The position numbers and the translations under genes were made by a program. Positions 1 to 8,192 of a stretch of DNA of 64,000 bases are shown here, piece after piece; positions within the stretch are counted from its first letter, which is position 1, and each line of letters opens with the position of its first letter. Origin of the DNA: Nannocystis pusilla (lineage in GTDB: Bacteria; Myxococcota_A; Polyangia; Nannocystales; Nannocystaceae). The notes below the pieces were generated by a model. That model had not been told where the DNA came from, made no database searches, and saw nothing but the letters and a program-made list of their open reading frames with translations. The stretch spans positions 8,824,001-8,888,000 of the forward strand of contig NZ_JAPNKE010000002.1 in the NCBI RefSeq assembly GCF_026626665.1, in the 5' to 3' direction.

Positions 1-720
1 AACATCACCACGGCCCACCCGAACACGTCCGTCAGCGACAGCGACGGCAGCAGCGGCGACGGCGGCAGCGGCAGCGAGAGCGAGACCGGCGAGGAGCCGA
101 CGTCGAGCTCGCCGGGGTCCAGCGACCCGATCACCACGGGGACCAGCGCGCCCGCGGGGGTGTGCGGCGACGGCAACGTCGACGCCAATGAGGCGTGCGA
201 CGGCGAGTCGCTGGTCGGCAGCACGTGCATGACCGAGGGCTACGGCGCCGGCACCCTGCTGTGCGGGCCCGACTGCAAGCTGTTCATCGACGGCTGCTAC
301 ACGTGCGGCGACGGCATCGTCCACATGGCCGAGGCGTGCGACGGCTCCAACTTCAACGGGAAGAGCTGCCAGAGCCTCGGCTACGGCGGCGGCAGCCTGG
401 TGTGCGCGCAGAACTGCAAGAGCATCGACACGGCCGGCTGCACGCCGCTGGCGTCGTGCGGCAACGGGGTGCAGGAAGGCGCGGAGCAGTGCGACGGGGC
501 CCAGCTCGGCGGCCAGACCTGCATCAGCCTCGGCTACGACATGGGCGCGCTGGGCTGCACCCCGTCGTGCACGCTCGACACGTCGGGCTGCGAGACGCTG
601 ATGTGCGCCGGGCAGGGCGAGTTCTGCATCTTCGACGAGAACAACCCGCAGTCGAATTGCTGCCCGGCGGGGGTGAAGGACAACATCCTCGGGATCTGCG
701 ACTTCTTCATCTGCTTCTGA
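1..720 (+). CDS. Cysteine-rich repeat surface protein, 5' partial
   Basis: The frame is open from the first base and stops at TGA 718-720, so the start lies outside the window. About 50 codons encode a Ser/Gly/Asp/Glu/Thr linker, then come three tandem repeats of about 45 residues. Each opens with a C-G-[DN]-G-x(5)-E-x-C-D-G motif (CGDGNVDANEACDG, CGDGIVHMAEACDG, CGNGVQEGAEQCDG) and carries three or four further cysteines. A last Cys-rich tail includes CCPAG. The repeats resemble the DUF4215-like disulfide modules of myxobacterial secreted lipoproteins, and the same module recurs in the gene at 28615. An extracellular or outer-surface location is inferred from the disulfide-rich composition. 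Ligand and function are unknown. Confidence 0.75.
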   Translation, partial: NITTAHPNTSVSDSDGSSGDGGSGSESETGEEPTSSSPGSSDPITTGTSAPAGVCGDGNVDANEACDGESLVGSTCMTEGYGAGTLLCGPDCKLFIDGCYTCGDGIVHMAEACDGSNFNGKSCQSLGYGGGSLVCAQNCKSIDTAGCTPLASCGNGVQEGAEQCDGAQLGGQTCISLGYDMGALGCTPSCTLDTSGCETLMCAGQGEFCIFDENNPQSNCCPAGVKDNILGICDFFICF

Positions 721-774
721 CGCGGCTGTCGCGGCGCGCCGACGCGGCGTATCCTCGCGGGTAACAGGAGCACC

Positions 775-1092
775 ATGGCCAGCGAAACCGCCGTCAACGC
801 GCAGATCACCGACGCCGTGCCGACCGCCGTCAACTCGCAGATCACCGACGCCACCGCCGTCAATCCCCAGATCACCGACGCCGTCAGCCAGAGCAACGCG
901 AAGGTCCTCGGCGACGCGCCGTCGCTGGCGATGGCCTCGCTCTACCAGACGATGGCGCACGCGACGGGGCTGATGATGCAGAACGCGGTGACGGCCCAGC
1001 AGCAGCTCAACGTGGTCGCTCAGGCGGCCACGACCCAGGGGGTGTCGCTGCTCTACACGGTCGACACCGCCTCGGGGAGGGGGAAGAAGTGA
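775..1092 (+). CDS. RebB-like R-body structural protein
   Basis: A 105-residue protein whose sequence follows the RebB family: a VNxQITDAV motif, then VSQSNAKVLGDAP, then MASLYQTMAHATGLMMQNAV, AQQQLNVVAQAATTQGV and a LYTVDTAS end. RebB-type proteins polymerise into coiled R-bodies, cytoplasmic ribbons that unroll by conformational switch. Unusually the QITDAV motif is present three times (residues 6-15, 18-27, 28-37), encoded by a 30-36 bp direct repeat. The start at 775 has a good AGGA upstream. The stop overlaps the GTG of the next gene (GTGA at 1089-1092), so the two are probably translationally coupled. Family assignment is confident; that it forms R-bodies here is inference. Confidence 0.85.
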   Translation: MASETAVNAQITDAVPTAVNSQITDATAVNPQITDAVSQSNAKVLGDAPSLAMASLYQTMAHATGLMMQNAVTAQQQLNVVAQAATTQGVSLLYTVDTASGRGKK

Positions 1093-1487
1093 CGGCGGCC
1101 GAGGAGGCCGAGGCGTTCGCGCGCACGGCGACGGCGGTGACGTCGGCGGTGACGCAGGCGATCGCGCAGCTCGAGGCGGTGCTGGCCGCACAGCGCCGCG
1201 GGATCGTGGCCCTGGCCGCGTGCGGCGGGCTCGAGCTGCCGACGCTGCCGGTCAGCACGCCGGCGTTGAGCGAGGATGTCCCGAAGGACATGACCGAAGG
1301 GGCGCCGACGGGCGCGGCCGCAGGAGATCCCGCAGGCCTGGCCCGCGCGGCGCTCTATCAGGTCGCGGCGCACGCGATCGGGATGGCGCTGCACAACGCG
1401 GTGGCGGCCCAGCAACAGCTGAGCGTGCTCGGGCAGGCGGTGGCGGCCCAGGCGGCTGCGCGGGTGCTGGCGGGCCGCGGCGAGTGA
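1089..1487 (+). CDS. Second, divergent RebB-like protein
   Basis: A 132-residue protein that keeps the C-terminal half of the RebB family (AALYQVAAHAIGMALHNAV, then AAQQQLSVLGQAVAAQAAA) but has lost the QITDAV motif. In its place is an Ala-rich helical N-terminus and a Pro/Thr-rich centre. GTG start at 1089 overlaps the previous TGA, and its own TGA overlaps a GTG at 1484. R-body loci normally hold several paralogous Reb proteins that copolymerise, so a second non-identical subunit next to the first is expected. The segment encoding EDVPKDM (1276-1291) contains a perfect ATGTCC-CGAA-GGACAT hairpin of the family found between genes elsewhere in the window. Confidence 0.75.
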   Translation: MTAAEEAEAFARTATAVTSAVTQAIAQLEAVLAAQRRGIVALAACGGLELPTLPVSTPALSEDVPKDMTEGAPTGAAAGDPAGLARAALYQVAAHAIGMALHNAVAAQQQLSVLGQAVAAQAAARVLAGRGE

Positions 1488-2023
1488 GGGACGAGGACGA
1501 CGACGAGGACGAGGCGATGCCGCGCGCGAGCGTCGAGGCGGCGCTCGCGTGGCTGGCGACGCGGGCGTCGCTGCAGCGAGCGCCGCGAGGGGCGCTGCCG
1601 GGGGCGATCCTGGCGCTGCGCCACCGCCTGGGCCGCGAGCTGCCGGTGAGCCTGGTCGAGTTTCTTGAAGACTATCACTGGCTCGCCACCAACTCGGTGA
1701 CGACGCTGGCGATCGAGGGTAGCGAGCGCCGCACGATCGAGGCGGCGCGCCGGGTGGTCGCGGAGTTCGTGGCGACGACGTGGCGCTCGCTGCCGCAGGT
1801 CGACGCCACCGCGCGCGCGAACGGTGAGGCGCTGCTCGCGTGGATCCCGGTGGTCGAGATCGGTAACCCGCTGCCCTTCGGCAGCGCGCTGTTCCTCGAC
1901 GAGGCGGGCTCGTTCCGCTGGGCCGGGGTGCGCGAGTTCCCGTTCTCCCGCTTCGCCGCCCATTCGACGCCCTCGTTCACGTCTGCGCTGCTGACCACGC
2001 TCGCCGAGTGGCACGACGGCTGA
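1484..2023 (+). CDS. SUKH (SMI1/KNR4)-like protein coupled to the RebB genes
   Basis: Either GTG 1484, overlapping the previous stop as GTGA, or ATG 1517 (168 residues). The coupled start is preferred and adds an Asp/Glu-rich decapeptide. The order of elements resembles SMI1/KNR4 proteins: LPVSLVEFLEDYHWL near the N-terminus, a central hydrophobic strand region, a GSALFLDE strand, and a closing FTSALLTTLAEW helix. SUKH proteins are often immunity proteins or general protein-binding modules. No catalytic residues are evident. Coupling to the two RebB genes suggests a partner or regulator of R-body assembly. Family call is moderate, role is inference. Confidence 0.6.
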   Translation: MRDEDDDEDEAMPRASVEAALAWLATRASLQRAPRGALPGAILALRHRLGRELPVSLVEFLEDYHWLATNSVTTLAIEGSERRTIEAARRVVAEFVATTWRSLPQVDATARANGEALLAWIPVVEIGNPLPFGSALFLDEAGSFRWAGVREFPFSRFAAHSTPSFTSALLTTLAEWHDG

Positions 2024-2122
2024 GCGCGTCGCGAGACGGCGGCCGCGAGCGAGACCCTCCGCGGCCGCGGACGCGATCGCCGCGAGTTGCCGCGCGTGCC
2101 GATCGCCCTCAGTCTTGCGCTC

Positions 2123-2596
2123 ATGCAGCACCGCCGATTGTCACCCCTGAGCCTGCTGTTCTGGATCGGCGTGGCCTACGTGCCCGCGCTGTCCGGGTAC
2201 TTCTTCGGGCCCGACCGCTGGTACCACCGCCTCCACAAGCCCGACTGGACGCCGCCCGACTCGGTGTTCGGCCCGGTGTGGCTGACGCTCTACGCGACCA
2301 TGGGTCTCAGCATCTACATGGTGGCGCGCAAGGACAAGCACCCGCTGGTGCCGTGGGCGATCGGGCTGTTCTTCCTCAACCTGCTGCTCAACGCCGCCTG
2401 GTCGCCGCTGTTCTTCGGCCTCCACCGCCCGGACCTGTCGCTGGTGTGCGTGGGGGTGCAGTGGTTCGCGCTGATGTCGATGACCCGCGCGTTCTTCAAG
2501 ATCCGCCCGGCGGCAGGGTTGCTGCAGATCCCCCACCTGCTGTGGGTGTCGTTCGCGTTCGCGCTGAACGCGGCGATCTGGAACCTCAACCGTTGA
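2123..2596 (+). CDS. tspO: TspO/MBR family membrane protein
   Basis: 157 residues with five predicted membrane helices and TspO signatures: KPDWTPPDSVFGPVW between helices 1 and 2, NLLLNAAWSPLFFG, and WxxFAFALNAAIWNLN at the end. TspO binds porphyrins and cholesterol-like ligands and acts in tetrapyrrole and stress responses. ATG 2123 gives the usual family length; upstream GTG 2096 and TTG 2087 are in frame but less likely. No strong ribosome site is visible. The gene ends 16 bases before a nested hairpin (2613-2658) and converges on the lipoprotein gene behind it. Confidence 0.9.
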   Translation: MQHRRLSPLSLLFWIGVAYVPALSGYFFGPDRWYHRLHKPDWTPPDSVFGPVWLTLYATMGLSIYMVARKDKHPLVPWAIGLFFLNLLLNAAWSPLFFGLHRPDLSLVCVGVQWFALMSMTRAFFKIRPAAGLLQIPHLLWVSFAFALNAAIWNLNR

Positions 2597-2612
2597 GCGT
2601 GGGCCGGTTGAG

Positions 2613-2658
2613 GATGTCCCAAAGAGCATGTCCTGGAGGGCATGTTCTGCGGGACATC
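2613..2658. repeat. Nested CATG hairpin at a convergent junction
   Basis: GATGTCCC (2613-2620) pairs with GGGACATC (2651-2658), and AGAGCATG (2623-2630) pairs with CATGTTCT (2641-2648) inside it. The whole element folds into one long interrupted stem. It lies exactly between the tspO stop and the stop of the opposite gene at 2660, a position suited to a bidirectional terminator, but neither side has a T-run. Confidence 0.7.
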
Positions 2659-2659
2659 T

Positions 2660-3969
2660 CTAGGTGCCGGCCGCGGCCGTGAGGTCGAGCGCCGCGGCGG
2701 GCTCGGGGTCGGCGGCGAGGCGCTCGTCGGGCTCGCAGCGGTAGCGAGTGATCTGTCCGTCCTCGGCGATCTGCACGCCGTACTCGCCGGTCCACACGCC
2801 GAGCTCGCGGCGGAGGTCGAGCGCAGCGCCGGGGGCCTGGGGGTCGAGCCGGCGTGAGCCGCCGTCCCAGGCGACGTCGAGCACGGGCCGACCGGCGCTG
2901 CAGCGGAGCTTCAAAGCGGTGATCGGGGCGCCCTGCGGGCGCTGCGCGGGGTGAGGGGCCGATCTCGCAAGGTGACGAGGTGGACCTGCGCGCAGCGAGC
3001 GGCAGGGTCGTCGCTCAACCGACAGCGCTCGTCGAGGCCGGCGCCATCGCCGGCGCACCACGAGACCAGGGCCTCGCCGTCGAAGCCGCGGTGGAACGGA
3101 GGCCGACAGCGGACGCGGCGGAACTTCGGGGTGGTCGCCCTGATGGCGCCGCGCGGGAGGTAGAGGTCGGCGTGGCTCGGTCCGCCGTGCCACGCCCAGA
3201 CGTCGAGCAAGACGCCGGCGCCGACGTCGACGAGCGCGCCCATGTCGGACTGGCCGCCGTCGACTCCGACCTCGGCGGCGTGTCGGCTGTTAAAATCGTC
3301 GCCGCGCACGGTGTAGAGGTGATAGCCGGGACACGGTCGGATGCCGCCGACGACGCGATCGCGGCACGGCACCGGCGCGCCGATGGCCGCGATCACTGCG
3401 TCGTCGGGGGCGAGGGCGAGCACCCGCACGCGGTCGCCCTCCCAGGCGGACAGGGCGGCGGCGGTGAAGCGATCGAGGATGCGCGCGCCGGTGACGGACA
3501 GGTCGGGAGCGAGGGTGGCGGCGCCGAGCAGGCCGCTCGGCGCCTCGAGCTCGGCGACGTAGGCGAGCCAGGCCTGACCCTTCGCGGTGCTCACCGCGAG
3601 GTCGACGATCTCACCCTCGGTCCGCAGGACGTGCCTCGGCGGCGCGAGCGGGCGGCCGCGCGGGTCGAGCTGCTGCGCGACGATCTCGCTGGCCTCGCCG
3701 TCGTGGCGCGACCACGCGACGAGGACGCCGGTGGGGCTGGCGGCGTAGTCGAGCGGGCCGGGCGTCGCGAGGTCGGGAGCCGCGGCGACGTCCGGCGGCG
3801 GCGGCTCGGCGGGCGCAGGCGCGGCCGGGCGCTGCTGGACTGCGATCGCGGGCTCCGCGTCGACGCGCGGCGGGGGTTCGGGCGCGGGCCTCGGCGAGCT
3901 CGACGGACAGGCGAGGAGCACGAGCGCGCCGGCGAGGTATCGGCGCGAGGTGAAGAAGCGGCCGAGCAT
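2660..3969 (-). CDS. Lipoprotein of unknown function (one frameshift)
   Basis: Starts MLGRFFTSRRYLAGALVLLAC at 3969, a lipoprotein signal with lipobox VLLAC, then about 50 residues of Pro/Ala linker. The folded part has repeated beta-strand segments of the type GVLVAWS, QAWLAYVAEL and VLLDVWAWH, suggesting a propeller-like domain. The frame breaks near 2938: adding one C to the CCC run (minus strand) joins ...LTPRS to APQGAPITALKLRC, and the protein continues sensibly to TAG at 2660. About 436 residues when repaired. A one-base deletion error is likelier than a pseudogene. Outer-membrane or periplasmic location inferred; no family recognised. It is divergent from the gene at 4027. Confidence 0.65.
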
Positions 3970-4026
3970 GCGCCGAGGGTAACAAGAAGCGCGAGACGTG
4001 CGCGACGAGGGCGGTACAATCGTCGC

Positions 4027-4660
4027 GTGGCGAACGAGCGACCGCTGCGAGAGCTGGTGAGGAGCCGCGGCGTCGACGATGCGTGTCGCGTGATCGATCC
4101 GGCCGATCCGCAGCTCGAGGGCCTGCTCTACGAGGGCCGCCGCGCGATCGTCGGAGACGCGCGGGCGGCCGAGCTGGAGGCGCGCGCTTGCATTCGGGCC
4201 GGCCGAGTACGCGGCTTGGCGGGCCCAGCAGCGGCGGCCGCTCGATCACATGATCTCGGGCGCGCCGCTGTCCAGCGAGGCGCCGGCGCCGTTCGTGCTC
4301 GACCGCGTCGCGTGCCGCAGCGTGTGGAGCTTTTATCAGTGCTTGAAGCTGGAGGAGACCGATCCGGCCCGCGCGGCGGTGGCGGACGGGACGTCCGGGC
4401 GGCGGCGGGTCGTCACGGGCGGGCGGCGGTCGTTCCGCTGGCGCGGCGAGGAGATCGCGGTCGGCTCGCCCGCACACGGGGCGCTGATCGCTCGCGCGAC
4501 CGAGGCCAAGCTGCTGGCCCACGCGCACGTGCGCCAGGCGCTGCTGGCGACCGGGATGTCGCTGCTGTACATGGGCCAGAGCGGGGGGACGGCGCTCGGG
4601 CGCTACATGCCGCTGGCGCTCATGGTGCTGCGATTCAGGCTGCAGCAGCGAATGATATGA
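4027..4660 (+). CDS. NADAR-like protein (one frameshift)
   Basis: GTG start at 4027. The first 54 codons read MANERPLRELVRSRGVDDAC..., the frame then shifts near 4190, and the protein continues FGPAEYAAWRAQQ to TGA 4660. The elements SVWSFYQCLKLEETDPAR and ATEAKLLAHAHVRQALLATG match the order of the NADAR (YbiA-like) fold, where the first region carries the Glu/Gln-x-x-Lys helix and the second the Lys-x-x-x-H...LLATG segment. NADAR proteins act on ADP-ribose-linked substrates or riboflavin intermediates. The convergent neighbour is a PARG-like gene, which supports an ADP-ribose theme. The Trp where the family usually has Glu in SxEHxYQ is atypical. Moderate confidence. Confidence 0.5.
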
Positions 4661-4671
4661 GGTTTGCGATC

Positions 4672-4695
4672 GAACATGTCATGAAGAACATGTTC
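4672..4695. repeat. CATG hairpin at a convergent junction
   Basis: GAACATG (4672-4678) and CATGTTC (4689-4695) form a 7 bp stem around a 10-base loop. It lies between the NADAR-like stop (4660) and the PARG-like stop (4702). Same family as 2613-2658. Confidence 0.65.
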
Positions 4696-4701
4696 TGAGG
4701 G

Positions 4702-5532
4702 TCATGCGAAGCGGCGGGCGAACGGGCCCATGGTGCGCTGCTCGAGGCTGGTGTCGAGGACGGCGAACACCACGCGCTCGAAGGCGCCCCGGAACGGGCC
4801 GGTGAGTGCGGCGTAAAACTGGTCGGCCACGAGCTCGGGGTCGCAGCCGAAGGCGCCGCAGCCCCAGGCGCCGAGCACGACGCCGTCGTGGCCGTGGCGG
4901 GCGGCGAGGGCCAGGACGCGGGCGATCCGCTCGGCGAACACTTGCGGCAGCTCGGCCTCTCGCGCGGGCGCGCGGCTGCGCAGGGCGTTGCGGTTCGGCG
5001 CGGCGGCGGTGATGAAGCCGCACTGCCACGGCTGCTCGAGCAGCGGGCCGTCGTCGCCGCGGAACACCGGGACGGCCGGCGAGTAGATCATCGCGTCGCC
5101 GTGCATCGCGTCGTGCCAGCCGCCTTGCTCGCCGTACATCGCCCGGCCTTCGAGACACACGTACAGCGCCGAAGCGCGGCACAGCGACTCCTCCTGGGCT
5201 CGCGCACCGGACAAGAAACCGCCGCCCGGCCGGCGCGCGGAGGCGAAGTTGAGGGCGACGACGTCGAGGCCGTCGTCGTGCATGCGGCGCGCCGCGACCA
5301 GGGTGCTGTCATTGACGACCTCGATGCGGGTCGACCGGCGACCGCGGGGCGCGAGGTCGAGGGCGAGCGCGGGCGGAATATCGGCGGTGTCGGCGATCGC
5401 CCGCGCGATCGCGTCGCCCAGCGCGACGACGCGGCCCGACGGCGCGGTGTAGCTGCCGGCGCGACAGGCCTTCAGGGCTTCCGCCCCCATGGCCGCGGCG
5501 TCGGACCGTGAGATCTCACGAGGATCGCGCAT
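4702..5532 (-). CDS. Bacterial-type poly(ADP-ribose) glycohydrolase-like protein (TIGR02452/DUF2263)
   Basis: 276 residues, complete. The signature loop GGGFLSGARAQEESLCRAS lies at about residues 106-124, preceded by VVALNFASARRP. GGG-x(6,8)-QEE is the ADP-ribose-binding and catalytic loop of bacterial-type PARG macrodomains; the Gln-Glu-Glu is intact. A second conserved block, VVLGAWGCGAFGCDPE, provides the phosphate-binding Gly-rich turn, and FAVLD begins the last strand. Expected to hydrolyse ribose-ribose bonds of poly(ADP-ribose) or a related ADP-ribosyl linkage in the cytoplasm. The first Met at 5532 is used; MGAEALKACRAG further in is an alternative. Converges with the NADAR-like gene. 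Confidence 0.85.
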   Translation of the reverse strand: MRDPREISRSDAAAMGAEALKACRAGSYTAPSGRVVALGDAIARAIADTADIPPALALDLAPRGRRSTRIEVVNDSTLVAARRMHDDGLDVVALNFASARRPGGGFLSGARAQEESLCRASALYVCLEGRAMYGEQGGWHDAMHGDAMIYSPAVPVFRGDDGPLLEQPWQCGFITAAAPNRNALRSRAPAREAELPQVFAERIARVLALAARHGHDGVVLGAWGCGAFGCDPELVADQFYAALTGPFRGAFERVVFAVLDTSLEQRTMGPFARRFA

Positions 5533-5616
5533 ACGGTGAGGATCGTCGATTCACCGCTCGGCGTCCATGGATCGGGAACGCGCACCGATGATTCGCCGGA
5601 TTTGGTAGCGTGACGC

Positions 5617-6702
5617 ATGATCCGCGGATTGCGCGAATTCTCGTGGGCGGCGTGGCTGGCGGCCGGGTCGATCGGCGGCTGCTCGGGCGGCGGCGACGGC
5701 AGCACCGACACCACGGCCGCGACGACCACGACGGGGACGACGGAGCCGCCGGCGACCACCACCGAGGCGGCGAGCGACGCGACCACCACGAGCGGAACGA
5801 CCGCCGAAGCCTCGACGAGCACGAGCACGGGCACGACGGCGGCGCCGACGACGGGGGAGCCGACGACCGAGGCGCCGGCGACGACCGACGGGACCACCAC
5901 CACGGACGGCACGACGGGCGCGGCGGGCAGCGCGGGCTGTGGTGTGATGAATCCTGCGAGCGGGCCGCTGACGATCGAGGTGCAGGATCAATCAGGGCAG
6001 TACATCGTGTCGCTGCCGCCCGACTACGACCCGAACACCCCCTATCCGCTGGGCTTCGGATTCCACGGCCGCAATCGCACCGGGCCCAATTGTCAGGACG
6101 GCGACTGCGCCGGGTTCCAGGCGGCGATGGGCGATCACGCGATCCTCGTGTACATGACGTCGCTCGGCGGGACCGGCTGGGAGGGCGACGGGGAGCGCGA
6201 GATCAACGCCGAGTTCTTCGCCGCGGTGCTGGACCGGCTGACCAGCGAGTACTGCGTCGACGAGGCGCGGGTGTTCGCGGCCGGCACCAGCTCGGGCGCG
6301 CACTTCGTCAACATCCTCGGCTGTCGGTTCGGCGACCGGCTGCTGGCGATCGCGCCGGTGGCCGGCTATCTGCCGGAGAAGGACGATTGCGTCGATCGGG
6401 TCGCCGCGCTGGTGATCCACGGGATCGCCGATGTCCACGTGCCGTTCGCCAACGGCGAGGAGGCGCGCGACTTCTGGCGCGAGCGCAACGGCTGCGACGC
6501 CGCGACGACGCCGCCGATCGCCGAGGTCCACGCGGCGGTCGAGGCCGAGCCGGAGAGCCACGCCTGCGCGACTTACGAGGGATGCGACGCCGGCCAGCCG
6601 GTCGTGTGGTGCGAGCACAGCGAGGGCGGTTACGACGGCACCACCCACGGGTGGCCGCTGTTCGGGGGCCAGCAGATCTGGGAGTTCGTGCAGGGCCTGT
6701 GA
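5617..6702 (+). CDS. PHB-depolymerase/feruloyl-esterase-type lipoprotein
   Basis: 361 residues. Residues 1-22 are a lipoprotein signal ending in the lipobox region IGGC, followed by about 85 residues of Thr/Ala/Glu/Gly linker. The catalytic domain begins at CGVMNPASGPLTIEV and follows the LpqC/PHB depolymerase pattern: LGFGFHGRN strand, nucleophile elbow AAGTSSGAHF (G-x-S-x-G), IHGIADVHVPF with the acid residue, and a final THGWPLF containing the catalytic His. It should hydrolyse esters at the cell surface; substrate unknown. Separated by a strong GC hairpin from the convergent gene. Confidence 0.85.
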   Translation: MIRGLREFSWAAWLAAGSIGGCSGGGDGSTDTTAATTTTGTTEPPATTTEAASDATTTSGTTAEASTSTSTGTTAAPTTGEPTTEAPATTDGTTTTDGTTGAAGSAGCGVMNPASGPLTIEVQDQSGQYIVSLPPDYDPNTPYPLGFGFHGRNRTGPNCQDGDCAGFQAAMGDHAILVYMTSLGGTGWEGDGEREINAEFFAAVLDRLTSEYCVDEARVFAAGTSSGAHFVNILGCRFGDRLLAIAPVAGYLPEKDDCVDRVAALVIHGIADVHVPFANGEEARDFWRERNGCDAATTPPIAEVHAAVEAEPESHACATYEGCDAGQPVVWCEHSEGGYDGTTHGWPLFGGQQIWEFVQGL

Positions 6703-6713
6703 CGCCGCGAAAG

Positions 6714-6746
6714 CGGCCGCGACCGGCGAAGCGCCGATCGCGGCCG
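6714..6746. terminator. Strong GC hairpin between convergent genes
   Basis: A 15 bp stem with one mismatch (6714-6728 with 6732-6746) and a 3-base AAG loop, 11 bases past the esterase stop and 20 bases before the opposite stop. No T-run follows, but the position and stability suggest a bidirectional terminator. Confidence 0.55.
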
Positions 6747-6766
6747 TGGGGTGGGCGCTGCGCGGA

Positions 6767-7369
6767 TCAGAGGCGGTCGGGGTCGATCACGAGGTCGAGG
6801 CAGATCTCCACGTCGATGAAGATCAGGCCGTCCTCCTCGTGGACCTCGATGTTCCCGTCGATGTTGTCGTCGTCGTCGTCGTCGTCGTTCTCGTGCTTGT
6901 CGTTGTCGTCGTCGTCGTGGTCGCCGCCGCCGCGGGCCTTGAGGTCGTCGTCGGCGTGGCAGAAGGCGGCGCCGCCGGTGTCACACTGACTGCGGCAGGT
7001 GGCCAGGCGCTCCTCCACGCAGGTGTCGAAGTCGCCGGCGCGGGCGCGGTTGGCGATCTCGCTCTGGCACAGCGGGGCGACCGCCTCGGCGGAGCAGCTC
7101 GCCAGGCACTGCGGACCTTCGACGAGGTCGCACGAGTAGGAGCGGTTGTCCTCGTTGAGCACGAGCTGCGCCTGGAAGCAGACCATGATCGCGATCTGGT
7201 CGTCGCCGCCGTGGTCGTCGTCGTCGTCGTCGTCGCTGTCGCCGTGGCGGTCGTCCCACAGAGTCTCCTGGGCCTGAAGGGCGAGGGGACGCGCCATCGT
7301 CGGCTGGGAGGTGACGAACGGCAGTGCGAACGCGAGCGCAGGGGCCAACATGAGAATGTTGCGAGACAT
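6767..7369 (-). CDS. Secreted poly-aspartate protein
   Basis: Start chosen at ATG 7369 because it has a clear AAGGA eight bases upstream and begins a typical signal peptide (MSRNILMLAPALAFALPFV, cut after MARPLALQA). The mature protein of about 175 residues has two Asp-rich tracts (SDDDDDDDHGG near residue 50 and DDDDDDDDN near residue 175). Between them is a compact region with eight or nine cysteines (SCDLVEG, CLASCS, CEERLATCRSQCD). Poly-Asp tracts could bind calcium or other cations. The tracts are encoded by runs of GTC/GAC triplets prone to length change. No family recognised. Confidence 0.7.
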   Translation of the reverse strand: MSRNILMLAPALAFALPFVTSQPTMARPLALQAQETLWDDRHGDSDDDDDDDHGGDDQIAIMVCFQAQLVLNEDNRSYSCDLVEGPQCLASCSAEAVAPLCQSEIANRARAGDFDTCVEERLATCRSQCDTGGAAFCHADDDLKARGGGDHDDDDNDKHENDDDDDDDNIDGNIEVHEEDGLIFIDVEICLDLVIDPDRL

Positions 7370-8192
7370 GGTAGCAATCCTTTCTTCCGGATGACGGCGA
7401 GTGAACTCCCGCCGCCGCTCCCGACTCGAAGGATGATTGCGTCGCGCGGCCGAGCAATCGCGATTGTGGCCAGGAACGGCCGAGCGGGCCCCTCGCCGCG
7501 GTCCGGAGCGGCGAATAGACCGGTGATATCGCGTGTGCCGGCCGGTCGCCGGACGAGGCCGCGCGGCGACGAATTGCCGCTCTCGGTCCTGCGGGATGTA
7601 ACGCGCTACACAATATACATAGTCCATCATGTGAAACGCCCGCCGCGCCGCCCCGATCGGACTGCGCGCCGCAGCCCGCGTCCGGGCCGCCGGCGACCCT
7701 CCCCGGCGAACTGGCCGGATTCATTGGACAAGCGGCGCGCCCGCGGCGGCCCCGGAGCCCGCCGCGCACGCCCGGGCCGATCGAGGCCTCGTGTCAATCG
7801 TCGGTCTTTACATATGAGCCGTCGCCCACACGAGGCCGCGGCCGGCCGCGAGTGCCCGCCTGTGCGACATTCATCGCACCCGCCGCGCGGCGACCGGCGC
7901 GCCGTCGTGATATGTATATATGTCTTCATGGACAGGTTCTCCGGTCGCACGACGGCCGACGGCGGGTCGTCATGGGCGTCCGCGAGGTCGTCGGCGCGGC
8001 TCCGGGTCTGCACCCGCGCCGTGCCGTGCCGCGGAGGTGTCGCCGGCGGGAGGGTCCCATCCTTCGCAGCGAGGGCGAGGCATGACATGAAGGTCCTGGG
8101 GCGAGCCCCGACGCCAGGACGAGCGGACCTGAGAATTTTCGCTGGGCGTGAACCGGAGGGGCACGGTCCCCGACTGTCCGCAGTGAGACACG
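7370..8192. other. Long intergenic region upstream of the ECF sigma gene
   Basis: Divergent interval of 823 bases with no convincing gene. It holds unusually AT-rich islands, TACACAATATACATAG (7608-7623) and GATATGTATATATGTC (7909-7924), which are candidate promoter regions. Directly before the sigma gene is a GGGG-CACGGT-CCCC hairpin (about 8159-8172). No ribosome-binding site or riboswitch could be assigned. Confidence 0.4.
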
